A DNA stretch of 64,000 nucleotides from positions 673,395 to 737,394 of the forward strand of contig NZ_KB895376.1 in NCBI RefSeq assembly GCF_000374825.1. The letters are read 5' to 3'. The first letter of the stretch is position 1; every line of letters begins with the position of its first letter. This stretch comes from Paenibacillus sanguinis 2301083 = DSM 16941. GTDB lineage: Bacteria; Bacillota; Bacilli; Paenibacillales; Paenibacillaceae. Positions 24,262-33,008 of this stretch are shown here, in pieces. The notes beneath the pieces were generated by a model. The model saw nothing but the letters and a program-made list of their open reading frames with translations. It was not told where the DNA came from and ran no database searches. The position numbers and the translations under genes are program-made.

Positions 24262-26088
24262 ATGACTACAAAGCGTCCAGCAGCAATTTATGTTCGTGTA
24301 AGCACAGAGGAACAAGCTACAGAGGGATTTAGCATTCAAGCCCAAATTTCTGATCTGGAGCGTTATGCTCAACAGAACAATTTTGAAATTGTTTCAAGAT
24401 ATGTGGATGAGGGCTTCAGTGGCAAAAGCATTGAGGGCCGTCCGCAAATGAAACGGCTCTTGAGGGATGCAGAGAAGCACAGCTTCGAGGCTATTCTAAT
24501 ATACAAAACCGACAGACTCTCAAGAAACACCAAAAACTCAATTGAGATAGCAGAGTCTTTGAAGAAAAACGATATTCGGCTTTTAAGTATTACTGAAAAC
24601 ATTGATCTAACAGATCATATGGGAATGGCACTGTTCCAAATCATCAGTACAATGAATGAGCTTGAACGCAACAAGACCGTGGAGCGAGTAAAGTGGGGAA
24701 TGACGGAACGAGCCAAGCAAGGACAATATAATGGCGGTATCGTTTTAGGATATGATGCAATAGACAAAAAACTTATCGTTAATGAGGACGAGGCACGCAT
24801 TGTTCAGACCATATTTAATTATGCAGAGCAAGGGCTTGGACTAAAGGCCATCACCCGAAGACTTAACGAGGCTGGCTTTAGAACAAAGAAAAAGAACCCG
24901 TTCAGCACCCACTCCGTCAAAAACATATTGAACAATCCCGTTTATATTGGAAAAATTCGCTTCAATCAGGTCAAGGATTGGGCTGAGAAGCGTCGCAAGG
25001 GAAAGAATGATGACTACATCCTTTCAGACGGGCATCATGCTCCTATCATCTCTATGGAGCAATGGGAGACAGTACAGCGGCTGATAAAGAAGAGATCATA
25101 CACACCCGTACGGTCAGAAACCCCTACGCTATTAGGAGGAATTCTCCGCTGCCCAATGTGTGGTAAAGGCATGGTCATCGGGCATTCTGCTGGCTCACAT
25201 GCAAAGTATAGAATTTATAAATGCGGCCAGTTCCACAACAAAGGGGCGTCCGTGTGTAGATCCAACACGATAAGAGCTGAAATAGCTGAAAAGACAGTAT
25301 TTGAGGAGCTTACCCGAATTGTTACTGATGATTCTTTCCTGAAGAAGCTTGTTGAAAAAGTGAATTACGAGAGACAGAACAAAGAACAGCCCTTGCTTGA
25401 GGAGAAGAAGCAGGTGGAAAAAAGAATTGGAAAGATACAGATTAAAATGAAGAATTTGAAGGAGAAAATCCTATCTCATGATGATCTGATTGATTTATTT
25501 AAGCCCGAACTGCTAGAACTACAAGAGGAGCTAAAAAAGTTACAGCAACAAAGAGACGAGCTTTCTCTTGAATTCAGTAAAGAGGATACTGATCCAGTAG
25601 ACCATGATTCGCTTAAAAAGCTGCTGTCCGATTTTCATCGTATGCTGTCCAGTGTCAGTCCAGAGGAGCAACGTAATCTTTTGAGGCTGATTATCAATGA
25701 CATCCAAATTACCAAAGATGCACCGCCACGCGTCGGAAGACGGATCACAAGGATCAATTTGATCTTTGACTTTACCATTGAGTCTCTGCATGAGCAAGCG
25801 TATAGCCTGCTGCCTAAGGTATATCCTGATTATGATTTTGTAGAGGTCTTTAATCCTCGGCTTTTGGATGGAGTAACCCTCGCAAATTTTAATAAAAGCA
25901 AGCTGGGGGAGGTGATGACCTCCCTTTCTATCTTACCATTAGCGTCGATACGGTTCCCCCCGCATAATCTTCACCACCCGATACACCTGCTCCACCAGCA
26001 CCAGCCGCAGAAGCTGGTGCGGATAGGTGAAGCGGCCAAACGAGATCTTCAGGTTGGCACGTTGAAGGACTTCATCGGACAGCCCTAA
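24262..26088 (+). CDS. Large serine recombinase (SCC/Ccr-like integrase)
   Basis: 608 residues. The resolvase catalytic domain has YVRVS (Ser14) and YKTDRLSRN near 84; the recombinase domain follows ([29 protein letters not shown]). A zinc ribbon (CPMC and [12 protein letters not shown]) is near 297-335 and a coiled coil near 365-440. The last 43 codons (after 25956) are the antisense of rlmH, overlapping it by 150 bp. Read across the left junction instead, the frame would add TVSVDMVN and stop, giving 573 residues. The enzyme presumably mediates integration and excision at the rlmH end. It starts immediately after the XRE gene. Confidence 0.93.
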   Translation: MTTKRPAAIYVRVSTEEQATEGFSIQAQISDLERYAQQNNFEIVSRYVDEGFSGKSIEGRPQMKRLLRDAEKHSFEAILIYKTDRLSRNTKNSIEIAESLKKNDIRLLSITENIDLTDHMGMALFQIISTMNELERNKTVERVKWGMTERAKQGQYNGGIVLGYDAIDKKLIVNEDEARIVQTIFNYAEQGLGLKAITRRLNEAGFRTKKKNPFSTHSVKNILNNPVYIGKIRFNQVKDWAEKRRKGKNDDYILSDGHHAPIISMEQWETVQRLIKKRSYTPVRSETPTLLGGILRCPMCGKGMVIGHSAGSHAKYRIYKCGQFHNKGASVCRSNTIRAEIAEKTVFEELTRIVTDDSFLKKLVEKVNYERQNKEQPLLEEKKQVEKRIGKIQIKMKNLKEKILSHDDLIDLFKPELLELQEELKKLQQQRDELSLEFSKEDTDPVDHDSLKKLLSDFHRMLSSVSPEEQRNLLRLIINDIQITKDAPPRVGRRITRINLIFDFTIESLHEQAYSLLPKVYPDYDFVEVFNPRLLDGVTLANFNKSKLGEVMTSLSILPLASIRFPPHNLHHPIHLLHQHQPQKLVRIGEAAKRDLQVGTLKDFIGQP

Positions 26089-26418
26089 GCTCCCGCCGAT
26101 GACAAAGGCGATTTGGCTGCGGCCATAGGTCGCTAGCTCTTCAATGTGCTGGGCCAGCTTGTCCGATGTCCACAGCTCGCCCTCAATGGCCGTGGCCACG
26201 ACATACGTGTCTGGCTTTAGGTGGGAGATAATTCGCTCCCCCTCCCTGCGCTTCACTTGCTCTTCCTCACTAGCGCTGAGCTGCTCGGGTGCCTTTTCAT
26301 CAGGAACCTCTGTTAGCGTCAGTTTGATGTACGGGGTCAGCCTTTTCGCGTATTCCGCGATTCCCTGGGTCAGATATTTTTCCTTTAGTTTGCCTACCGC
26401 AATGATTTGTATATTCAA
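25939..26418 (-). CDS. rlmH: 23S rRNA (pseudouridine1915-N3)-methyltransferase RlmH
   Basis: 159 residues, the standard length. The SPOUT fold has [10 protein letters not shown] (about 102-111) for SAM binding and [18 protein letters not shown] (about 130-147). RlmH methylates pseudouridine 1915 in helix 69 of 23S rRNA on the assembled ribosome. The C-terminus reads RGEPYRR, whereas relatives such as B. subtilis end RGEPYHK; the change begins exactly at the proposed element junction. This is the chromosomal copy, at the end of the wal region as in Bacillus. Confidence 0.95.
   Translation of the reverse strand: MNIQIIAVGKLKEKYLTQGIAEYAKRLTPYIKLTLTEVPDEKAPEQLSASEEEQVKRREGERIISHLKPDTYVVATAIEGELWTSDKLAQHIEELATYGRSQIAFVIGGSLGLSDEVLQRANLKISFGRFTYPHQLLRLVLVEQVYRVVKIMRGEPYRR
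25947..25956. other. Right attachment core inside rlmH
   Basis: GATACGGTTC is identical and co-oriented with 3982-3991; 12 of 13 bases match when extended rightward (CCC versus ACC). On the minus strand it encodes the E-P-Y codons of RlmH. The bases to its left (25939-25946), which give the RR-stop ending, belong to the element. Confidence 0.8.
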
Positions 26419-26541
26419 CGCTTTGCACCACCATACTGATGTATTTAAGGCTATGCCCTGCCTATTGTGTCCATGCTTTGTCTATCATAACATAAAGGGC
26501 CTCGTTGCCTTCTGCTGCTCCGTATCGCTGCTCCGTATCGT

Positions 26542-26571
26542 TTGACAGTTGTATATCTGCCATGGTAAACT
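26542..26571 (+). promoter_or_regulatory. Promoter for the MFS exporter leader
   Basis: -35 TTGACA (26542-26547), 18-bp spacer, -10 TAAACT (26566-26571). Transcription would begin about 20 nt before the leader-peptide ATG. Confidence 0.55.
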
Positions 26572-26599
26572 GGGACCACTTTATGGATCGGAGGGTTAC

Positions 26600-26638
26600 A
26601 TGTGTAAACTAAGATATCGGTTTTTCTGTGCGCGATGA
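26600..26638 (+). CDS. Leader peptide MCKLRYRFFCAR
   Basis: Twelve codons with GGAGGG eight bases ahead of the ATG. The peptide contains K-L-R and R-Y-R, two examples of the +X+ pattern at which macrolide-bound ribosomes stall, as in the mef(A) leader MTASMRLR and ErmDL. It sits about 25 nt after a promoter and 168 nt before a terminator ahead of an exporter gene. Interpretation as a drug-sensing leader is inference from layout and motif. Confidence 0.6.
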   Translation: MCKLRYRFFCAR

Positions 26639-26712
26639 ATGAAATAGAGAGCTTTGGGCTATTTGCTATGCATAGTAATCGATATTGGTTTGCCTCACGG
26701 TAACCCTGTTTA

Positions 26713-26775
26713 AGGAATAGAAATGAATCGGAAGTTGAAGACCGGAATCCTTTGATGTGATCTCCAGGTCTATTC
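26713..26775 (+). promoter_or_regulatory. Leader RNA stem region
   Basis: Within the MFS leader, AGAAATGAAT (about 26719) pairs perfectly with ATTCATTTCT (about 26772), and inner AGACC pairs with GGTCT. This long-range stem precedes the terminator and could be part of an alternative fold. Confidence 0.45.
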
Positions 26776-26805
26776 ATTTCTGCACTCTATTTCGATTACT
26801 GAATG

Positions 26806-26831
26806 CACAGGCAGCCCGCCTGTGTTTTTTT
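26806..26831 (+). terminator. Leader terminator before the MFS exporter (attenuator)
   Basis: CACAGGC (26806-26812) and GCCTGTG (26818-26824), loop AGCCC, then seven T. No complete gene other than the 12-codon leader lies upstream on this strand, so it most likely attenuates transcription into the exporter 54 nt further on. Confidence 0.75.
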
Positions 26832-26884
26832 GTTGTTATATCGGACGAATAATACTTCATCCCAAGAAACGGAGACTAAATTAC

Positions 26885-28300
26885 ATGAAATCCTCGCCGA
26901 TGTCCCGGCCTTTTTATTATCTGTGGACCACCCAGACGGCGGCGAATGCTGCGGACGTGCTGTACATTATGGCGCTCACCGTACTGGTGCTGGACCAGAC
27001 CAACTCGCTTATATCTGCGACGCTGCTGCCGTTAATACGCAACTTCGCCCAAATGATCAGCGGATTAATAGCTCCGCTCTTAATTAACCGTTTTAAACTG
27101 CCTATGCTGCTGCTGCTATCTCAGACCGGTCAATTTTTGCTGTTCATCACCTTAGCCGGATACCTGCACTTCCAGGGAAGCGACGCTTCCTTAGTACTTG
27201 TATTTGCGCTCATCTTTGTGATGTCTTTCCTTGATGGATGGACAGTGCCGACCCGAAATGCCCTTGTACCACGGCTCGTTCCCAGCGAACAAAGCCTGCT
27301 CAAAGCCAATGGTCTTATCAGTGTAAGCGACCAGGTGGTGCTGTTTGCCGGCTGGGGACTGAGCGGAATCATCGTTGTACTGCTTGGCCCAAGCTCGACA
27401 CTGCTGGTGACAGCCGTGATCTATGGGCTGGCGGCAGCTCTTACTTTGGGCGTAAAAGAATCGGATAAAGGAGAGAACTACAGCCCCTCCAACTCCAACC
27501 CTAAAGTTAACCCTGCTATCGCAACACACGCCACCGCCACTACAGCTTCCGAATCGTCTGCTACCATCGACAAGGATGCATCGGGCGCTGCTGCCAACGC
27601 AGCCAAGACAGACACCGGGCCCACGGGCCTGTCCAAATCTAAAACGCCTTATACCTCCGCCTCATCCCGCTGGCACACGCTGACCGAGGGCTGGAAGACG
27701 ATCTGGCGCATACCACGCCTCCGCCTGCTCACCTTCATAGACGTGATCGACATGCTGGGTGGTCCGGTATGGGTTGGCGCCTTTACACTCACCTTTGTGC
27801 AGACCGCGCTGGGGCAAGGTGAGGAATGGTGGGGCTTCATTAACGCCGCCTATTTTGCAGGAACCGTCAGCGGTGGATTGCTGGTGTTGGCCCTGGTGCG
27901 AACGATCGGCGATCGCTTCCTGTCAGCGATGCTGATGGGCATGGCAGGCTATGGCCTGCTTACCGCCGTGTACGCCGTCAACACCGAGCCTTACATCGCC
28001 CTCATTTTAGTGCTGGTGATGGGCCCATTTGCCGAGCTATCCATCGTCAACCGCCGTACGCTCATCCAACGCAGTGTCAGCAAGCTGCTGCTGCCCAAGG
28101 TGCTGTCCGCTCAGGCCTCTCTGCTGCATCTGGTCTCCTGCATCTCCCTCGTGGGCATGGCCGCGCTGGCCGAATGGATCGGCATCGTGAACCTGTACCT
28201 GCTCGCTGGCGGACTAAGCATGGTGGCCAGTCTCATAGGCGTGCTTGGCCGCCGAAGCTTTCGAGCCTCCGCCGAGCAAAACCAGCTGATTAACGACTAA
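26885..28300 (+). CDS. MFS exporter, macrolide-efflux (Mef) type
   Basis: 471 residues from ATG 26885 (GGAGA upstream). About 12 hydrophobic segments; NAADVLYIMALTVLVLDQT in helix 1 and GWTVPTRNALVPRLVP in the first half fit MFS_3/Mef-like drug exporters. The central cytoplasmic loop (about 205-265) is long, rich in Ala, Ser and Thr and of low complexity. Upstream are a promoter, leader peptide and terminator, suggesting induction by a ribosome-targeting drug. Substrate is not shown by the sequence. It is divergent from rlmH. Confidence 0.85.
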   Translation: MKSSPMSRPFYYLWTTQTAANAADVLYIMALTVLVLDQTNSLISATLLPLIRNFAQMISGLIAPLLINRFKLPMLLLLSQTGQFLLFITLAGYLHFQGSDASLVLVFALIFVMSFLDGWTVPTRNALVPRLVPSEQSLLKANGLISVSDQVVLFAGWGLSGIIVVLLGPSSTLLVTAVIYGLAAALTLGVKESDKGENYSPSNSNPKVNPAIATHATATTASESSATIDKDASGAAANAAKTDTGPTGLSKSKTPYTSASSRWHTLTEGWKTIWRIPRLRLLTFIDVIDMLGGPVWVGAFTLTFVQTALGQGEEWWGFINAAYFAGTVSGGLLVLALVRTIGDRFLSAMLMGMAGYGLLTAVYAVNTEPYIALILVLVMGPFAELSIVNRRTLIQRSVSKLLLPKVLSAQASLLHLVSCISLVGMAALAEWIGIVNLYLLAGGLSMVASLIGVLGRRSFRASAEQNQLIND

Positions 28301-28393
28301 TGATATGAACATTATTTCTATTAGGGGAAGAGTTCAGCATTAGTGCAATTACTTACAGCCCAGCAATAAAATTGGATGATATTGAAAGAAATT

Positions 28394-28435
28394 AAGGAGC
28401 TAAGCGGTTTGTTCTAGCTTGGCTCCTTATTTTTG
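28394..28435 (+). terminator. Terminator after the MFS exporter
   Basis: AAGGAGC (28394-28400) pairs with GCTCCTT (28422-28428), with an inner AAGC/GCTT, then ATTTTT. The stretch from here to 28677 holds no gene that I can see, only the likely promoter of the lipoprotein. Confidence 0.75.
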
Positions 28436-28677
28436 GCATCCACGGCGGCCTTTTGAGTAGATTGTGAGCAAGGGAAAGCCACCCGGCCTCCAGACTTACT
28501 TGGGGTAAGCCTCAAAACACCTCATGTTTAGTTTTTCTGCCTGGCGGTGAATAACATATATCATCCCTTTTCCTGATAGTCACCCGCTCTCACATTACGC
28601 CGTATCAGGATACATTACTCTGCCATAGTCTTGTCTTTATCTAAGAATCACACCCAAACACAACTGGAGGAAATCAC

Positions 28678-29238
28678 ATGACAAAACACAAACCAATCCT
28701 ATTAATGGCGGCTTTAAGCGCCGTATTACTAATGAGCGCCTGCGGAAACAACTCGCAAGCAGGCACAACGGAACCCGGCAATCAACCCGAATCCAATGCG
28801 ACAAATCAGAATCAGACACAATCTGGGAATACCAACAATAACAACCCAGACTCATCCAACAATGAACTCACAGACCCTGTCGACTCTAACCCGGAGAATG
28901 ACAAGCCTACTGAGGACATCATCATTAATATTGATCAGACGCCAAAGCCGATTGAGAACAAAGGCAGCTTTGATTTTCAAGTAAAGCAAATTCCCGATGG
29001 CTACAGACTTCAGGAAATGCAATGGTCGTCCGAAAATAACAACACCGTCAATACATTCCAAGAGGCCATCGAGCATGGACAAACGGGCGAGGACGGCTTC
29101 TATGTCAGCGGTGACGGGCAATTTATGGGCTTCTTTTATCCCGAAGAATTAAAGGGCGAAGCAGGTAAAGTCACCTTCGTATTCGTGAATGAGGAAAATC
29201 AAGAATTAACCTGGGAGAAAGAAGTTACACTCAATTGA
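28678..29238 (+). CDS. Lipoprotein with Asn/Gln-rich linker
   Basis: 186 residues. Lipoprotein signal with lipobox MSAC (Cys near 21), then an Asn/Gln/Thr/Pro-rich low-complexity linker to about 90, then a compact domain of ~95 residues (FDFQVKQIPDGYRLQEMQW, ending in beta-strand-like FVFVNEENQELTWEKEV). No named family recognised. GGAGGAAATCAC precedes ATG 28678. It should be anchored outside the membrane; function unknown. Confidence 0.8.
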   Translation: MTKHKPILLMAALSAVLLMSACGNNSQAGTTEPGNQPESNATNQNQTQSGNTNNNNPDSSNNELTDPVDSNPENDKPTEDIIINIDQTPKPIENKGSFDFQVKQIPDGYRLQEMQWSSENNNTVNTFQEAIEHGQTGEDGFYVSGDGQFMGFFYPEELKGEAGKVTFVFVNEENQELTWEKEVTLN

Positions 29239-29320
29239 AGAGCTTGTTCAAAAAGTCATCTTCTAATCACGAAGTAATTCGTGAAGCGAATTCGACAGCA
29301 GTCCCTCTACACTCACCAAA

Positions 29321-29379
29321 AAACAGCAAGTGTCAGAGCCACCTCGGAGAATTTCTCCCGGCCCTTACGCTTGCTGTTT
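29321..29379. terminator. Bidirectional terminator hairpin
   Basis: AAACAGCAAG (29321-29330) and CTTGCTGTTT (29370-29379) form a 10-bp perfect stem between two convergent genes, with A/T-rich flanks on both sides. Confidence 0.65.
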
Positions 29380-29460
29380 AGTTTTGGCTTTTCACTATTT
29401 CAGTATTTCCACTATCCTAGTCTTCACTATGCCGCCTACCGTAAGTAAGCTCCGCTAAAA

Positions 29461-31200
29461 TTAATCCAACTCGGCCCGCGAGAATAAATCCCGAATCAGT
29501 GCCTCATTCTCACAAGCCTGCTTGAAGCCAACCGCAAAGGCCTTAAGAGCCTCCCGATCGGAGGAATAGGCGCAGAACATCGACCCTTCCGGATCGAAGC
29601 GGACGATACCCTCCAGGTCCGGCATCTGCTCGGCCAGATACACAAAGGCCAGAGACGTCCAGTCATACCCGCTGCCCTCAAAGCCCTCGTCAGCTCGCAA
29701 CGCAAACAGCTCTGTCAAATACGATCCAACTGGCAAAATGACCGACATTCCCCGCTCACCCTGATCTACCAGCTTGAACGGAGCAATATCTGTATGCTCA
29801 TCTTCCACCGCATTCCCTCCGGCCTCCAGCTCCAGACGAGCGATGATTTTCTTACGCGCATCCTCTGTCAAGCTCAGCGTTCCATGGTCCTTCTTAATCC
29901 AGCCTGCTTGCATTCGTTTATCAAGCCAATCCGTGATCCAGGAAGGCGCGTAGCCACTTTGGCCAAATTCTCCACCGAACGCGATCATTTTCGGATAAAT
30001 ATCAAGGTATTCCTCCTGCGTAGGCCGTGGGTAGGCATTCGTGTACAGCCAGAACTGCACATCGTACATCAGCAGCGACAACTCATCTGCGTGGAAGGAG
30101 AAGTGACCTTTCTCCTCCACAATACGTGTACACACCGCCCGGATTTGCGATTCAAGCTGCTCCGCATCCACCGCTTCCGCCTTGTTGCATAGCTCCTCCA
30201 GCAAAGGCGAGAACTGACCTTCAGCCACCTTGCGCAAATCGTTCGCTTTATCCTCGGCAGCGGTATCGTATTCCTCTTCATTTACCAAGCCGCGAATAAA
30301 GGTCTCAAAATCCGGCGCCAGGAATGTAATCTCATAGTCGGACTCCTGATCCACATGAATTACCTCGGGTTCCTTGCCACAATGACGGTAATCCAGCATA
30401 ACCACATCATGGCCTGCCGAAGGACAGTCACAAATAACGACCCCGATGTCCGGGTATCCCCAGTCCTCAATCATAAATCGGCTACCCATATCCCCGCAAA
30501 GCGACTCATCCTTATCCCGCCCAATTCCTATGATCGACGAGATCGCAATATGGTCATCCGCCCAAGAGGTAGGTATTTGCGTAGGAAAGCAGGTATTTTG
30601 GGGAATCCCCCCATTACGCTGTTTCATCAAAGCGATATAGGATGCAGGCAGCTTGTAGCCTAACTCCTCCTCCACACTGGCGATCAACGCATCACTAGGT
30701 GGGTCCATTGTATATGTACTCTCCGCATAGCTGCCGCTATCCCAAAATTCAGACAAATCCAAACCCTCGAAGAACGGCTTCGCAGGAGTCTGTTCCTTTT
30801 GCTGCAATGCCTGCTCCCGGATCATATTATTTTGCTGCTGACGATCAAGACGGCCCTGACACCACCCGAGCAGCTCTCGCGAGTGCTCATCTTCGGGATC
30901 AAGCTCCAGTGCCTTGGCAAATGCCTGCGCACCTTCCGCAAATCTCCCCAGAAAATAATAAGAATACCCTGACCGGTAATGCCAGGCTGAATCGTCCTTC
31001 CCCTGCTCAGCAACCTGGGCAAATTGTGCCAAGGCATCCTCGTAACGCCCTACATTATTATAAGCCCGGCCCAACTGTCCGACCATTTCATAATCTCTAT
31101 TCACAACAGGGATAGCTTCCAAAGCGTCTACAATATTCTGATGATCATCCACCTCATACCACTGTTCCAACTGCTTCCGCAACGCTTGATCCACTTTCAT
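29461..31200 (-). CDS. TPR and SMI1/KNR4 domain protein
   Basis: 579 residues. N-terminal tetratricopeptide repeats at about 20-130 (GQLGRAYNNVGRYEDALAQF, GYSYYFLGRFAEGAQAFAKALEL). A SMI1/KNR4 domain at about 165-310 (SVEEELGYKLPASYIALMKQRNGGIP, WGYPDIGVVICDCPSAGHDVVMLDY). The last ~270 residues have no family I can name. SMI1/KNR4 proteins often act as immunity proteins to polymorphic toxins, but no toxin is nearby. No secretion signal, so cytosolic. Confidence 0.85.
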   Translation of the reverse strand: MKVDQALRKQLEQWYEVDDHQNIVDALEAIPVVNRDYEMVGQLGRAYNNVGRYEDALAQFAQVAEQGKDDSAWHYRSGYSYYFLGRFAEGAQAFAKALELDPEDEHSRELLGWCQGRLDRQQQNNMIREQALQQKEQTPAKPFFEGLDLSEFWDSGSYAESTYTMDPPSDALIASVEEELGYKLPASYIALMKQRNGGIPQNTCFPTQIPTSWADDHIAISSIIGIGRDKDESLCGDMGSRFMIEDWGYPDIGVVICDCPSAGHDVVMLDYRHCGKEPEVIHVDQESDYEITFLAPDFETFIRGLVNEEEYDTAAEDKANDLRKVAEGQFSPLLEELCNKAEAVDAEQLESQIRAVCTRIVEEKGHFSFHADELSLLMYDVQFWLYTNAYPRPTQEEYLDIYPKMIAFGGEFGQSGYAPSWITDWLDKRMQAGWIKKDHGTLSLTEDARKKIIARLELEAGGNAVEDEHTDIAPFKLVDQGERGMSVILPVGSYLTELFALRADEGFEGSGYDWTSLAFVYLAEQMPDLEGIVRFDPEGSMFCAYSSDREALKAFAVGFKQACENEALIRDLFSRAELD

Positions 31201-31402
31201 CTACCTCCTGAATAAAGACATTTTCTCCATCTTACCAGACCTACTCTGCATTATACATCTGCAAACCAGCGCAAGCCCCCTGATCCCTATAAATTGAGTA
31301 ATTTGATCTACTCCTGCTCATTCCAGCCATACCCCTAGCCTTGTCAATCAGCAACAACGAGCAGTCATTATGGCCCACCAACTAACCGAATAGAAGGATT
31401 AC

Positions 31403-31454
31403 AAAAAAAAGCAGCAACACTCATGGACACGGAAAATAAAGTCCTGAATGCTGC
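31403..31454 (-). terminator. Terminator after the GNAT remnant
   Basis: GCAGCA (31411-31416) pairs with TGCTGC (31449-31454), with an inner GGAC/GTCC, and the minus strand continues into eight T (31403-31410). Confidence 0.65.
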
Positions 31455-31476
31455 CATTTCATGGAACAAACGTTTT

Positions 31477-31692
31477 CTATGAATCCAAGCTCTTGGTCAG
31501 GAGGATCTCCAAGGGTTGAGTATCAAAGATTAGGCATTCGGCATCTTTATAGCCGAGTTTTCTATAAAAATGCTGGGCTCCTTCATTAGCCTGAGTGGAT
31601 GTCATGACCAGGTTGAAGCCCTCTTGCTTTATCTAATCTTCCCAAAAATCAACTACTTATTTACCCACGCCCTTGCCTCGAAACGTAACTTT
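31477..31692 (-). pseudogene. GNAT acetyltransferase remnant
   Basis: Minus-strand translation gives VTFRGKGVGK, stop, VVDFWED, stop, then EGFNLVMTSTQANEGAQHFYRKLGYKDAECLIFD and a C-terminal tail. This is the second half of a GNAT fold (acetyl-CoA loop RGKGVG and the NxxAxxFYxKxGY helix) with two in-frame stops and no N-terminal half. The rest of 31201-31857 shows no other gene. Confidence 0.75.
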
Positions 31693-31857
31693 GAACTAAT
31701 GTAACTCATGCTTCAGTTATTTATTATCTATCAATTACGTTATAGTTAAATCCAAACACCATAGCTTAAACTAATAAATGCGTCATTTTTGTACTGAAAA
31801 AGTCGGACGAATTACTCTTTTATCCATTAAATTAGATATCGAGAGGAATGAGCACGT

Positions 31858-32693
31858 ATGGATTGGCTGGATCGAATGAATAACGTATTAGATTACATTG
31901 AGCATAATCTGGATGACAAAATAGACTATAAAAAAATAGCTCAAGTTGCTTATACTTCGGAATATCACTTTTCAAGAATGTTTTCATCTATTTCAGGCAT
32001 CTCGCTTTCAGAATATATTAGACGGAGACGATTAATGCTTGCCGCATTTGACATTCAAAAAAGCGATGCCCGAATATTAGACATAGCCATTAAATACGGC
32101 TATGATTCTGTTGATTCATTCACACGTGCTTTTAAAAGAACCCATGGCTTGACCCCCTCTGATGCTAGAAAAAAGGGAGTGCAACTAAAAGCATTCCCCA
32201 AAATTTCTTTTCAAATTTCAACAAAAGGGGACACTGAGATGGAGTATAGAATCGAGAATGTCGACTTTGAACTAAGAATTATAGGAAAAAGGGAATCTAT
32301 TAAAACAAGGAAGGCCTTTAAAGCAATACCTTCACTTTGGAACAATGCCAAAAAAGATGGGTTCATGCAAGATCTAATAGATATGTCGTGGGAAAATCCT
32401 AAATGTACTCTTGAGGGCCTCCTAGGAGTCTGTGGAAAGGAAGCGGCTATACTAGACGATGAGTTTTAGGGGTAAGATACGATAACCAGCCGCCCGTGGA
32501 TATGGACACTCTGATTATTCCCCCAAGTACATGGGCAGTGTTTCCAAATGTAGTTGAGGCATGGAGGCGCTTATATTCAGAATGGGTCCCGACCTCAGGT
32601 TATGAACTTGCTAATTTACCATGTATTGAATGTTATTATGGAGCAAAGCATACACCAAGACATGAACTCTGGGTTCCCGTTATGCCCAAATAA
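31858..32693 (+). pseudogene. AraC-type regulator with GyrI-like domain, frameshifted
   Basis: Residues 1-105 form an intact AraC HTH (EYHFSRMFSSISGISLSEYIRRRRL; RILDIAIKYGYDSVDSFTRAFKRTHGLTPSDARK), followed by a GyrI-like/effector-binding domain that stops at 32469. The missing end continues in another frame, GVRYDNQPPVDMDTLIIPPSTWAVFP from about 32470, to EWVPTSGYEL and ELWVPVMPK (stop at 32693). A single indel near 32460-32468 explains the break, and a few residues seem lost after WAVFP. It could be genuine decay or a sequence error. ATG 31858 follows GAGAGGAATGAGCACGT. Confidence 0.8.
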
Positions 32694-32765
32694 TATGGCA
32701 GTTCTTGAAAAGGAGCGGACCGATGAACATTATCGGCCCGCTCCCTTCATTTCTGCTTCAACCCG

Positions 32766-32933
32766 CTACACCACCAAAAACCGTGCCTCACAGTCGCATT
32801 CCTGGCACTTGACTGGCGGCTCCCAATCAATAAACTTCGTGTGCTCCAGATCAACTACATCCGGGGCCTCTTCAAATTCGTCCACGAACATATCAATCGC
32901 CAGTTCTACATGATCCTTGCATACCACATACAT
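32766..32933 (-). CDS. yyzF: CxxH/CxxC small protein (YyzF-like)
   Basis: 55 residues from ATG 32933 (MYVVCKDHVELAIDMFVDEFEEAPDV), matching B. subtilis YyzF in start and length. CKDH near the N-terminus and CQECDC near the C-terminus form a probable metal-binding pair. The frame is open upstream without similarity. YyzF-like genes sit between htrA and rlmH near the origin; here the same order is kept but the gap to rlmH has been filled with other genes. Function unknown. Confidence 0.8.
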   Translation of the reverse strand: MYVVCKDHVELAIDMFVDEFEEAPDVVDLEHTKFIDWEPPVKCQECDCEARFLVV

Positions 32934-33008
32934 ACCTTCAAGCATCCTTTCTACATTGCCAAACCAAGCATTTCCGTTCACCGGGCAATAACGTTAAGAG
33001 GCTTGCCT

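Larger units (their letters stand above)
3982..25956. mobile_element. SCC-like integrative element inserted in the 3' end of rlmH
   Basis: The segment is bounded by direct repeats GATACGGTTC at 3982-3991 and 25947-25956. The right copy is inside the last codons of rlmH (GEPYRR-stop); the left copy is followed on the minus strand by CACAAGTAG, giving GEPYHK-stop, the C-terminus usual for Bacillales RlmH. Joining across the repeat restores that ending. A large serine recombinase with its own XRE regulator abuts the rlmH-proximal end. Contents: defence operon, second RlmH-like gene, surface-protein cargo, RadC, two Rep proteins. This is the arrangement known for staphylococcal SCC elements; the assignment here is inference from junctions and gene content. 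Confidence 0.8.
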
